A stretch of 64,000 nucleotides of DNA from NCBI RefSeq assembly GCF_018449605.1, contig NZ_JAAVUW010000005.1, forward strand, positions 310,001-374,000, given 5' to 3'. Under the pieces are notes generated by a model. The model saw only the letters and a program-made list of their open reading frames with translations, had not been told where the DNA came from and did no database searches. Of this stretch, positions 45,214-52,578 are shown piece by piece. The position numbers were made by a program, and so were the translations under genes. This stretch comes from Luteibacter sp. dw_328. Its GTDB lineage: Bacteria; Pseudomonadota; Gammaproteobacteria; Xanthomonadales; Rhodanobacteraceae. The stretch's first letter is position 1; every line of letters starts with the position of its first letter.

Positions 45214-45837
45214 TCACGCTTTCACTTTCGGATTGAGCGAATAGGTACCGGTGATTACCGCCTCGTCCACCACATGTCCCTTGATGACATCGCGCAACTC
45301 GGCAAGCGAGAAGCCGTTTTCGAGCAGCACGGTGTCTACATCCAGTGCGTAGACGTGGAAGTGGTAGTGGTGCGGGATCGAGTCGTTCCACGGCGGACAG
45401 GGGCCGTCGTACCCGTGGTAGTGACCTTCCATATCCCGATCGCCCTTGAACCAGCCCGTGTAATCGTTAAGCCCCTGGACCGAACCCGGCGGCCCGACCG
45501 GATCTTTCTTTCCACGCGCCACGACGCCTTCGCCACAAGCGCCCTCGCCCAGCTCGCGGCACTCCAGCGGGATGTTGGCCATCAGCCAGTGCACGAATTC
45601 CACGCGCGGCAGGTGCCGGGGAACCTCGCGACCTTCCACGTTCACATCATCCGGCTTCGACGGCACGTCCGTATCGATCACGGCGATGGCGAACGACTTC
45701 GCGGTCGCCGGCACCTCGGTCCAGGCCAGGTGCGGCGTCACGTTGCCCGCCGGCTTGATCGGCTCGCCGATCTCCATGAAGGCGTACGTGGCCGGAATCG
45801 GCTTGCCGTTTTCGATGCTGTCGCTCTTCAGGCGCAT
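45214..45837 (-). CDS. YbhB/YbcL-family (phosphatidylethanolamine-binding-like) protein
   Basis: 207 residues from the ATG at 45837 (GAGGA 8 nt upstream). The family ligand-binding pattern is present: NVTPHLAWTEVPATAKSFAIAVIDTDVP, then VEFVHWLMANIP and YDGPCPPWNDSIPHHYHFHVYALD (the conserved GPCPP and HYHF). No export signal. PEBP-like bacterial proteins may bind small anions or phosphate; function is unproven. Divergence from relatives includes an insert with GWFKGDRDMEGHYHG. Confidence 0.85.
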   Translation of the reverse strand: MRLKSDSIENGKPIPATYAFMEIGEPIKPAGNVTPHLAWTEVPATAKSFAIAVIDTDVPSKPDDVNVEGREVPRHLPRVEFVHWLMANIPLECRELGEGACGEGVVARGKKDPVGPPGSVQGLNDYTGWFKGDRDMEGHYHGYDGPCPPWNDSIPHHYHFHVYALDVDTVLLENGFSLAELRDVIKGHVVDEAVITGTYSLNPKVKA

Positions 45838-45899
45838 AGGGATGTCCTCGGATTCTAAGAAAGGTTGCCCAGTCTTGCTCCGCGGCTGCGAAGACCAGG

Positions 45900-46901
45900 T
45901 CAGCGGGCGATCGCGTCGAAACGGGCCGCTATGTAGTCGTCGGTGAAACTGGTCATGCCGAAATCGCGGATGAAGCCGCAATGGCCGCCGTAGCTGGCGA
46001 TATCGAGCTCGATATTCGGCGGCAGGCGCAGGGCATGGAACGCACCGATTGGAATGACCGGATCGTCGCTCGAGGTCAGGATGGTGGCCGGAACATGCAT
46101 GTTCATCAGCCGGTCGCCAGCGATCGAGTAGCCATCGAGGTAGGCCTCGAGCGAACCGAAATCCGTGTGGCGAAGCACCAGGGAGGCCGTCAGCTCGCGC
46201 ATGTTCTGCTTGAGTTCGTTGAGCTCGAAGTAGGTCTGCTGCGGAAAGGCCTCTTGCTTCAGGCGAAGGGAGCGGCGCCATTTCTGCATGAAGTAGGCGT
46301 GGTAGATCCACGGCGCTTCCTTCTCGAGCGAAAACAGGCCTTCCGCAGGATCGACGATAGGGCATACCGCGAGGACGTAATCCAGCGGCACGCCTTGCGC
46401 GGGCGCCAGCATGGCGGCACGCAGCGCGAAGTTGCCGCCGAGCGAGAAACCCGCCACACCGATGGTCTTTGCCGGGAACATCCGGGCGATCTCACCGAGG
46501 GCGGCAACCACCTCGTCGATCCGACAGGAATGGAATAGCGCCTCGTTCAGGCCGTGGCTATCGCCATGGTCGCGGAAATTCAGGCGAAAGACGTCCCAGC
46601 CGTCTTCGAGCAGGCGGCTGCCCGTCTGCAGCACGTAGGTTGAGTCGACACTGCCTTCCCAGCCGTGGAACAGGATGGCCAGACCGCGTGACTCGCGGCC
46701 GGTGGTCTGCGCCGTATAGCGGCCACTCAGGCGATCGCCCTGCCCCACGTCGACCAGCACTTCGCGCGCGCCCACCTGCACCTGCTGTGCCCGTTTAGGC
46801 AACAGCCGGCGACGAACGCCGCTGGAAGAAAGCATGGTCTGGATGTGCCCGCTGCGCAGCGGCCACGGCGGCAGGAAGTCTGAGCCTTTGGGCAGACTCA
46901 T
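45900..46901 (-). CDS. YheT/EMB-8-type alpha/beta hydrolase
   Basis: 333 residues. The N-terminal motif PPWPLRSGHIQTML is diagnostic for the YheT family (GHxQTM). Then LFHGWEGSVDSTY (oxyanion), VFRLNFRDHGDSHGLNE and the nucleophile elbow GFSLGGNF follow. Asp in TSSDDPVIPIG and His in YGGHCGF complete the triad. Related enzymes are medium- to long-chain acyl esterases. It overlaps the acyltransferase gene upstream by 4 nt, which suggests a joint role in lipid turnover. Confidence 0.88.
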   Translation of the reverse strand: MSLPKGSDFLPPWPLRSGHIQTMLSSSGVRRRLLPKRAQQVQVGAREVLVDVGQGDRLSGRYTAQTTGRESRGLAILFHGWEGSVDSTYVLQTGSRLLEDGWDVFRLNFRDHGDSHGLNEALFHSCRIDEVVAALGEIARMFPAKTIGVAGFSLGGNFALRAAMLAPAQGVPLDYVLAVCPIVDPAEGLFSLEKEAPWIYHAYFMQKWRRSLRLKQEAFPQQTYFELNELKQNMRELTASLVLRHTDFGSLEAYLDGYSIAGDRLMNMHVPATILTSSDDPVIPIGAFHALRLPPNIELDIASYGGHCGFIRDFGMTSFTDDYIAARFDAIAR

Positions 46902-47698
46902 GCGGGCGTGTCGGTGTCCAGGGCCAGCGCGATACGTTCGCGCGATGCCTCGGCCATGCGCCGGCGGCCATCGGCCGATACCGGCACCGGCTCGAGGAAG
47001 TGCACTTCGACGTCGAGCGGGGCTTCGCCCAACAGGCGGATGACGTTACCCATGAAGGTCTCGTTTTCGCGAAATCCCGCATCGATCACCCGGCGGCCCT
47101 GGCGCGCAAAGCGCAACGCGACCGGCTGGACGGGCACGTCGGCGTCGAGCGCCGCCTGGAAGATCCGCGCGTGGAACACACGCAGGACGCCGTTGTGCCC
47201 GGTGCCGCCCTCGGGGAACACCGCGACCGATCGGCCCGCGTGGAGGCGCTCGACCATCACGGCCATGACCGAGGCCAGCGAATGGTTGCTGCCGCGGCGA
47301 TGGAAAATCGTGCCGCCGCGCGCGGCCATCCAGCCCACGAGTGGCCAGCCTGCGATCTCCGCCTTGGCGACGAAACAGGCGGCACGCTGCGAATGCACCA
47401 CCGTGATGTCCAGCCAGGAGGTGTGATTGGCGACGAAGAGGACCGGATCCGGAAGCGGCGTGCCGAAACGTCGGCTGCGGAAGCCGAATATGCGGAGCAG
47501 CAGGACCGACCACAGGCGGATGGCGCGGTGGGCGAACGGCTCGCGGCCGTTCTTCATCACGCCGCTGGCCCAGGTCAGGATGAAGGCGCAGATCAGAATG
47601 GCGACCACGATGTGCAGCAGCACCAGCGGAATTCGCCATAGATAGCGAAGCGGACGCATGCGGTCGCGGGAGTTCAGATTGGCGGAGGTGGCTTCCAT
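46898..47698 (-). CDS. PlsC-type lysophospholipid acyltransferase
   Basis: 266 residues from the ATG at 47698 (ribosome site poor; a GTG 9 nt earlier and an ATG at 47659 are alternatives). One N-terminal membrane helix (LVLLHIVVAILICAFILTW), then acyltransferase motif I NHTSWLD, motif II GTIFHRRG and motif III FPEGGTG. It transfers acyl groups to lysophosphatidate or other lysolipids such as ornithine lipid precursors. It is upstream of and overlaps the YheT-type hydrolase. Confidence 0.88.
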   Translation of the reverse strand: MEATSANLNSRDRMRPLRYLWRIPLVLLHIVVAILICAFILTWASGVMKNGREPFAHRAIRLWSVLLLRIFGFRSRRFGTPLPDPVLFVANHTSWLDITVVHSQRAACFVAKAEIAGWPLVGWMAARGGTIFHRRGSNHSLASVMAVMVERLHAGRSVAVFPEGGTGHNGVLRVFHARIFQAALDADVPVQPVALRFARQGRRVIDAGFRENETFMGNVIRLLGEAPLDVEVHFLEPVPVSADGRRRMAEASRERIALALDTDTPA

Positions 47699-47781
47699 CA
47701 AGAACACAAGATTAACGATGGCCGAGCCGTGCCGCTAGAGGAAGTTGTCTTTGTTCTTAAGACACGCGGGCTTGCGACGTG

Positions 47782-48261
47782 CTAACCGGGCACGTTACCG
47801 AGCGGCAAGGCCGTTGAAGCCTTGACGGTCCGCAGGACGAAGCTCGTATTCACGTCGGCAACGCCCGCCGCATTGAGCAGGCGATCGAGCAGAAAACGAG
47901 AGAATCCCTCCAGGTCCGCGACGTAGACCTGGAGCAGATAGTCCATGTCGCCCGTCAGCGCGTAGCAGGACACCACCTCGTCCCACTGCGCCACCTGCTC
48001 GGTGAACCGGTCGATCGCCTCGGCCTCGTGCCGGGAGAGTTGCACGCGGACGAAGGCCTGGAGCCCGAGCCCCAGCGCGCGCGGTTCCAGGTGGGCGCCG
48101 TAGCCGGCGATCACGCCGTCAGCCTCGAGCTTTTGCACCCGGCGCAGGCACGCCGAAGGGGAGAGATTCACCTCGGTAGCCAGCTCGGCGTTGGTCATCC
48201 GACCGTTGGACTGGAGGATGGCGAGGATGCGCCGGTCCGTGCGGTCAAATCCCGTTTGCAT
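47782..48261 (-). CDS. Lrp/AsnC-family transcriptional regulator
   Basis: 159 residues from the ATG at 48261. HTH (about 5-55) reads DRTDRRILAILQSNGRMTNAELATEVNLSPSACLRRVQKLE. The ligand-binding RAM domain follows (LQAFVRVQLSRHEAEAIDRF, SCYALTGDMDYLLQVYV). It is divergent from phenylalanine hydroxylase, a common arrangement for amino-acid-sensing activators of phhA. An inverted repeat at 48295-48327 is a candidate binding site. Confidence 0.92.
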   Translation of the reverse strand: MQTGFDRTDRRILAILQSNGRMTNAELATEVNLSPSACLRRVQKLEADGVIAGYGAHLEPRALGLGLQAFVRVQLSRHEAEAIDRFTEQVAQWDEVVSCYALTGDMDYLLQVYVADLEGFSRFLLDRLLNAAGVADVNTSFVLRTVKASTALPLGNVPG

Positions 48262-48294
48262 GATTCTGTCGCCACCTGATCTATTTAAGACACA

Positions 48295-48327
48295 TTGTTG
48301 CACCATCAGGCCGCTGCTGCGCAACAA
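48295..48327. promoter_or_regulatory. Inverted repeat in the Lrp/phhA intergenic region
   Basis: TTGTTGC (48295-48301) and GCAACAA (48321-48327) form a 7-bp dyad with a 19-nt spacer between the divergent genes. A site for the adjacent Lrp-type protein is possible. Confidence 0.3.
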
Positions 48328-48400
48328 CACAAGCCTATTGCGGCCCTTCCTCGCTAAGCTGGCCACTCATCAGCCCGCAGCAGCCCCAAGGAGGCCCGCC

Positions 48401-49288
48401 ATGGACACCCCCCGTCGCGTCGAACACCAGCAGACCGATCGAGGCTATGTGCCCGTTTACGCGACCGGCACCGTGGAGCAGCCGTGGGAGAACTATTCGA
48501 CAACGGACCACGAGGTCTGGGACACCCTGTACAAGCGCCAGCGCGAGCTTCTGCCGGCTTACGCCTGCCAGGAGTTTCTCGACGGCGTGGAGCGTTTCGG
48601 CCTGGGCGATGGCGGTATTCCGCGCTTTTCCGACCTGAACAAGGTGCTGGGTGAGGCCACCGGCTGGGAAGTGGTGGCCGTGGAAGGACTGTTGCCGGAC
48701 GAAGTCTTCTTCGACCACCTGGCCAACCGGCGTTTTCCGGTCAGCTGGTGGATTCGTAAACCGGATCAGCTCGATTACCTGTCCGAACCGGACCTGTTCC
48801 ACGACTTGTTCGGTCACGTGCCGCTGCTGCTCAACCCTGTGTTCGCCGATTACATGCAGGCTTACGGCAATGGCGGCATGAAGGCGCACGCGATCGGACC
48901 CGAAGCGCTGATGAACCTTACGCGCCTCTACTGGTACACCGTGGAATTCGGCCTGATCCGTACGGAGAAGGGCCTGCGCATCTACGGCGCGGGCATCGTC
49001 AGCTCCAAGGGCGAGTCCATCTACTCGATCGACTCCACGGCGCCGAACCGCATCGGCTTCGACCTGGAGCGTGTGATGAACACCCGCTACAGGATCGATA
49101 CGTTCCAGCAGACGTACTTCGTCATCGACGATTTCGCGCAACTGTTCGATGCGACCCGTCCGGACTTCACGCCGATCTACGAGAAGCTCGGCCAGAGCAC
49201 GTCCGTGGCGGCGAGCGATGTCCTTTCGACGGATCAAGTCTTCCATCGGGGCACCCGTGAGGGCTTCGCTTCAGGCGCCGACAACTGA
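48401..49288 (+). CDS. phhA: Phenylalanine-4-hydroxylase
   Basis: 295 residues, from ATG 48401 with a perfect AAGGAGG 6 nt upstream. The monomeric bacterial enzyme converts phenylalanine to tyrosine with tetrahydropterin and O2. Iron ligands are His134, His139 (DLFHDLFGHVP) and Glu182 (YWYTVEFG). The pterin-side segment GLLPDEVFFDHLANRRFPV is intact. No pterin dehydratase (phhB) gene is adjacent. Regulation by the divergent Lrp-type protein is likely. Confidence 0.97.
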   Translation: MDTPRRVEHQQTDRGYVPVYATGTVEQPWENYSTTDHEVWDTLYKRQRELLPAYACQEFLDGVERFGLGDGGIPRFSDLNKVLGEATGWEVVAVEGLLPDEVFFDHLANRRFPVSWWIRKPDQLDYLSEPDLFHDLFGHVPLLLNPVFADYMQAYGNGGMKAHAIGPEALMNLTRLYWYTVEFGLIRTEKGLRIYGAGIVSSKGESIYSIDSTAPNRIGFDLERVMNTRYRIDTFQQTYFVIDDFAQLFDATRPDFTPIYEKLGQSTSVAASDVLSTDQVFHRGTREGFASGADN

Positions 49289-49322
49289 ATCTCAACGGGC
49301 GCCTAACGAACCGGCGTCTACG

Positions 49323-49607
49323 ATGGACTTACTTTCCGCTGAACAGGGTGTGTCCATCGTGGTCGTCTTCGATATTCCGTTCGAGTCCGTGGGTCCGGGT
49401 CTCTGGCTATTGCAGAAGAACGAAACGGAATACGGCGAGTTTTGCTCGCGGGACGACGCCCTGGAATGCGCGGTGAGCGAGGCGCGGCGGATTGAGCAGG
49501 CCAACGCGCTATCCGACATCGTTCTGAACATCGAAGGAAATGACGGTCGCTGGCGGGCGTTCGACACGTCGATCCGGCCCTACGCGAGCCGTAGCCGCAC
49601 GATCTGA
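49323..49607 (+). CDS. Small conserved-looking protein of unknown function
   Basis: 94 residues from an ATG at 49323, 34 nt after phhA. The core GLWLLQKNETEYGEFCSRDDALECAVSEARRI loosely resembles DUF2188-like small domains (aromatic strand, then a helix with an Ala repeat). No signal or membrane helix. No clear ribosome site. The composition is consistent with real coding, but the family is not certain. Confidence 0.5.
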   Translation: MDLLSAEQGVSIVVVFDIPFESVGPGLWLLQKNETEYGEFCSRDDALECAVSEARRIEQANALSDIVLNIEGNDGRWRAFDTSIRPYASRSRTI

Positions 49608-49681
49608 TCCAGTTTCGAAGATTTCCCTGATGGGCGGGTGGGTCTATGACTTGCCCGCCCGTTTCTTTGTGGGGGCTGCTT

Positions 49682-49793
49682 TGTGAGGGAGCCGGTATGC
49701 CGGCGATAGCGGGCGCGTCTTCACCGCTTCGTGGGTTTTTCGCCGCTGAAGCGGCTCCTACATTTGCCTATTGCCGCTGAAGCGGCTCCCGCA
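49682..49793. repeat. Cluster of three REP-like units
   Basis: Unit 1 at 49682-49710 contains GCCGGTATGCCGGC after TGTGAGGGA. Units at 49740-49761 and 49772-49793 contain GCCGCTGAAGCGGC before TCCTACA or TCCCGCA. Same family as the elements at 13360 and 63121. The rest of the gap 49608-49969 holds the terminator below and no gene. Confidence 0.75.
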
Positions 49794-49833
49794 AAAAATA
49801 AAACCCCGGCAGCCAGGGGAGGAGCTGCCGGGG
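49789..49833 (-). terminator. Rho-independent terminator downstream of the SGNH hydrolase gene
   Basis: On the minus strand CCCCGGCAGC pairs with GCTGCCGGGG (10-bp stem, 10-nt loop), followed by TTTTATTTTTTGC. It lies about 136 nt after the stop at 49970. Confidence 0.8.
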
Positions 49834-49969
49834 TCGGTGTCGGGTCCAGGCTATCAGGGGAAATAGCGGGACCCGGGACAGAGGGACCAATGGAAGCCGG
49901 TCGTCTGACAACAGGTCGCCTCTCGGCGATCACAGACTTAGATAAGGGCGATCGCGTGAAGTTCCCGCA

Positions 49970-50677
49970 TTACGGGGTAGGCGCGTTTTGCCTACGTTTA
50001 TCTTCAGCGGCCATCGCGTGTTCTGCGAGCCACGGCTTCACCTGTGCAACCCACAGTGCATAGCCCTTCGCGTTCATATGTAACCCATCGTCGATGAACA
50101 GATCCGACATCGGCTGACCCTTCGCGTCGAGCATCGCCGGCACCACGTCGAGGAAGGCCACGTTCTTCTGAGTCATCGCCCACTGCCGAATCAGCATGTC
50201 CGCCTGAAGGATGTTCGGCAGCAAGGCGACGCGCGCGACACTGGGTTTGATCGCGATGAAGGCGACAGGCAGATCGGGTTGCGTCTCACGCACCTTGCCG
50301 ACGAAGGCGGCGAAGTCGTCGCGGACCTGCTCCGGCGAGTCGCCGCCCTGGAGATCGTTGTCACCGGCATACATCACCAGCGCCGCGGGGTGGTAAGGCG
50401 TCACGATGCGGTCGGCGAACGCCGTCGCATCGTCCAGGTCGGAGCCGCCGAAGCCACGGTTGATCACGCGGTAGCGCGGAAAATCCGTAGCCAGCGTCTT
50501 CCAGAAGCGAATCGACGAACTGCCGATGAAGAGCACGGCGTTGGCGGGCGGCGGGCTGGCCTTGTCCGAGGCCTCGAAGGCTTCGATGTCCGCGTTCCAC
50601 TTTCCGTGGTCGGAATCTTTCGCCACGGCGCCGAAGGAAATAACGAAAAGGGTGAGAACAAGCGTCAGACATTTCAT
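49970..50677 (-). CDS. Exported SGNH/GDSL hydrolase
   Basis: 235 residues from the ATG at 50677 (a GTG 9 nt upstream is an alternative). Signal peptide MKCLTLVLTLFVISFGAVAK. Block I reads LFIGSSSIRFW (GSSS in place of GDS), block II NRGFGGSD, block III YAGDNDLQGG, block V DDGLHMNAKGY with the Asp-His pair. Serine esterase or acetylhydrolase acting in the periplasm on acylated glycans or lipids. Single gene with its own terminator. Confidence 0.85.
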   Translation of the reverse strand: MKCLTLVLTLFVISFGAVAKDSDHGKWNADIEAFEASDKASPPPANAVLFIGSSSIRFWKTLATDFPRYRVINRGFGGSDLDDATAFADRIVTPYHPAALVMYAGDNDLQGGDSPEQVRDDFAAFVGKVRETQPDLPVAFIAIKPSVARVALLPNILQADMLIRQWAMTQKNVAFLDVVPAMLDAKGQPMSDLFIDDGLHMNAKGYALWVAQVKPWLAEHAMAAEDKRRQNAPTP

Positions 50678-50695
50678 CTGAAACACCGTAACCGC

Positions 50696-51403
50696 TTACG
50701 GTCTGCGCGGTAAACCCTGGCGCTCTATCGGTGTGACCTTCAATACCGCTTCGACACGCATACCGTTCCAGCGATAAATGAGATGTTCCGCCTGCACGCA
50801 CGGCGCCACGAGATCGGGGTAGAACACCGCGATGCACTCGCCCCCTTCATGGCGCGCACTGTCGTAGACGATGCCGTTGGAGCCGTCGTCCCGCAGGGCG
50901 CGGGCCAGCTTCACGCTCGCCACATAGGAGTCGGGATCGTGCTCGGCCGGCCAGCCGCCGCGAATGTCGTGCAGCTTGCCCGCGATGGCCGTCTTGTAAC
51001 AACGCACCTGCACGTCGGTGGGCGGCTCGTGCGTGGCGGCGAGGAAGGCTTCGCGATGGAATACCGTCTCCTCGATGGCCGTGGCCACGCTGTGCGCGGC
51101 GTAGAACACGCCCCAGTGCCCGTCGGAGAACCGACTGCCCTCGGGTGGAATGTGCGCAAAGGCAGCCATGATCGGCGTCGTGCCCGGCCCAGAGACGCGC
51201 CGACCCGGCGGCACCAGGCGCAACGCGCCGATTTCGTCCCGCAGGCGTGGGTTGGTCAGCGATTCGATCGCCATGACCGCGTCGATGTCCCTGGGCTCGG
51301 TAATCCTGTCGAACAGACCGACGGGCGGGAACCGGCTGGGGACGATGCGGTAGGCATGGGTCCAGCGAATGCGCCGGAGCGGCGGCGTTTGCGAGGCACT
51401 CAT
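50696..51403 (-). CDS. RES-domain toxin of a type II toxin-antitoxin pair
   Basis: 235 residues. The RES fold pattern is visible: Arg19 in HAYRIVPSRF, the central GVFYAAHSVATAIEETVFHR with Tyr101 and Glu111/112, and a C-terminal beta region. RES toxins (MbcT/ParT type) degrade or transfer ADP-ribose from NAD+. Its start overlaps the antitoxin stop by 4 nt (ATGA), the standard order antitoxin-toxin. The first 30 residues and the loop near RRVSGPGTTP are longer than in compact members. Chromosomal copy, flanked by a non-coding repeat block. Confidence 0.88.
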   Translation of the reverse strand: MSASQTPPLRRIRWTHAYRIVPSRFPPVGLFDRITEPRDIDAVMAIESLTNPRLRDEIGALRLVPPGRRVSGPGTTPIMAAFAHIPPEGSRFSDGHWGVFYAAHSVATAIEETVFHREAFLAATHEPPTDVQVRCYKTAIAGKLHDIRGGWPAEHDPDSYVASVKLARALRDDGSNGIVYDSARHEGGECIAVFYPDLVAPCVQAEHLIYRWNGMRVEAVLKVTPIERQGLPRRP

Positions 51404-51801
51404 CCGTTCCAGCCGCGCTGCGCGTCCAGGTACTGACGCACGACGTAGAGATCGGCAACGTTGCCCGACAGCATGCGTTCCAACGCGGGTTGACCGCCGA
51501 AGAGCGAGGCGTCGTTGGGCTTGCGCAGCCAGGCATCTGCCTGGGCAGGATCGGGAAAGAGGATCTGGAGGTCCTTCCAGATGCCCAGCAGATAGCTGAT
51601 GCGCTCGATCACGTCGCGGGACGGGGCACCATCCTGCTGCTTCTTCCACTTGAAGTACGTGGATTCGGGCGGGTCGCCGAGCAGCGTGCGTTGCTCGGTG
51701 ACCCGAAGTTTCCAGCGTTCGGCCAGGGCGAAGAAGGCCCGGAGCGCGGGACCACCGAGATCACCGGTGGGCGTGGGTTCGGCATGGATGACTGAGTGCA
51801 T
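51400..51801 (-). CDS. Antitoxin of the Xre/MbcA/ParS family (DUF2384)
   Basis: 133 residues from the ATG at 51801. The N-terminal half is an Xre-like helical DNA-binding part (LAERWKLRVTEQRTLLGDPPESTYFKW). The C-terminal DUF2384 toxin-binding segment reads DVIERISYLLGIWKDLQILFPDPAQADAWLRKPNDASLFGGQPALERML. It neutralises the RES toxin encoded 4 nt overlapping downstream and represses the pair. Imperfect tandem repeats upstream (51831-51853) could be its operator. Confidence 0.9.
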   Translation of the reverse strand: MHSVIHAEPTPTGDLGGPALRAFFALAERWKLRVTEQRTLLGDPPESTYFKWKKQQDGAPSRDVIERISYLLGIWKDLQILFPDPAQADAWLRKPNDASLFGGQPALERMLSGNVADLYVVRQYLDAQRGWNG

Positions 51802-51830
51802 CGTTGCTCTACCTGTGGAGTTATTTGGCA

Positions 51831-51853
51831 ATATAACCCACATATAGACCCAC
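51831..51853 (-). promoter_or_regulatory. Candidate promoter/operator of the RES-Xre pair
   Basis: ATATAACCCAC and ATATAGACCCAC lie side by side (plus-strand reading), 30-52 nt before the antitoxin start. On the minus strand they give GGGTYTATAT twice and include TATATT-like -10 sequence. Tandem direct sites suit autorepression. Confidence 0.4.
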
Positions 51854-51926
51854 GTCACGGTATCTTTTATTTTGGTTCATCGCGGAATTCCGGGCTGCGG
51901 AACGCGTGGACGTAGCGGCGCAGAGC

Positions 51927-52060
51927 CTTCGGTGCCCACCCTCGCTGCTCAGACACGTCCTCCGCGTTTCGTACCGGAAAGTCCGCTGCGCGGACCATGT
52001 TCTTATTGGCCTACGGCCGCTCCACTTGTGCGGAACTCGCCTCGAGGGTGGGCACCGAAG
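51927..52060. repeat. 134-bp structured element, copy A
   Basis: Bounded by a perfect 18-bp inverted repeat, CTTCGGTGCCCACCCTCG / CGAGGGTGGGCACCGAAG. Inside are an 11-nt GGCC-TAC-GGCC hairpin and GTCCGC-TGC-GCGGAC. The first 24 and last 35 inner nucleotides are identical to copy B read in reverse. The middle is variable. No plausible gene here; overlapping reading frames have no family similarity. Confidence 0.8.
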
Positions 52061-52302
52061 ACTCTTCCCATCCCTGAGGTTCGTGCGGGTCGAGCCGACA
52101 AAGAAGCGCCGCTGCGGCTGCTGGCTCGTCGCCATTGCCAAACGGTCGACCCCCGGCGCGCCGAGATCGTCCGCGTAAGGCAGCGCAGTGGGCTCGCCGC
52201 GCCGGAGATGACGTATCTGCACGACCGCCGTAACCGCGGGCTTCGGTGGCAACACCCACGCCCAACGGCTCTCCTCCCACCCAACCGTATCGTCGTGAGA
52301 GA
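52061..52302. other. GC-rich spacer between the two structured elements
   Basis: 242 nt between copies A and B. It has several short dyads (for example GGTCGACC-type around 52144-52151) but no convincing gene, promoter or repeat family. Confidence 0.4.
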
Positions 52303-52436
52303 CCTTGGTGTCCACCCTCGAGGCGAGTTCCGCACAAGTGGAGCGGCCGTAGGCCAGTTAGGTACATGGGCCGCGTGAGCGGCCGTCCTTTTCGAACGCG
52401 GAGGACGTGTCTGAGCAGCGAGGGTGGACACCAAGG
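52303..52436. repeat. 134-bp structured element, copy B (inverted)
   Basis: Exactly the same length as copy A, in the opposite orientation. Ends are CCTTGGTGTCCACCCTCG / CGAGGGTGGACACCAAGG, a perfect 18-bp inverted repeat that differs from copy A at three positions, all compensated in the opposite arm. The internal hairpin reads GGCCGC-GTGA-GCGGCC. The pairing extends a few bases outside the ends (GAGACC / GGTCTC). Confidence 0.8.
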
Positions 52437-52578
52437 TCTCCCCACGAAGCGCCCAAGTGTAGGGAGCGATGGCAACGCCGAGCCCGCGAGGCCGAAGGCG
52501 AGCCATGCGCGCGGGCGAGGGCGAAAGAACGCCCGGCCTGAAAGCCGAGCGTCTCACCCCGGTAATCCACGATGAGCC
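52437..52578. other. Non-coding flank between element B and the DUF885 gene
   Basis: GC-rich sequence with a 7-bp hairpin at 52531-52550 (minus strand GCTCGGC-N6-GCCGGGC, then GTTCTTTCG) that could weakly terminate the DUF885 transcript. No gene seen. Confidence 0.35.

Noticed and set aside
51821-52557. Two minus-strand open frames of 164 and 184 codons in the repeat block
   Set aside because: They cross the inverted elements, so their translations mirror repeat sequence and include parts of both copies. No domain is recognisable.
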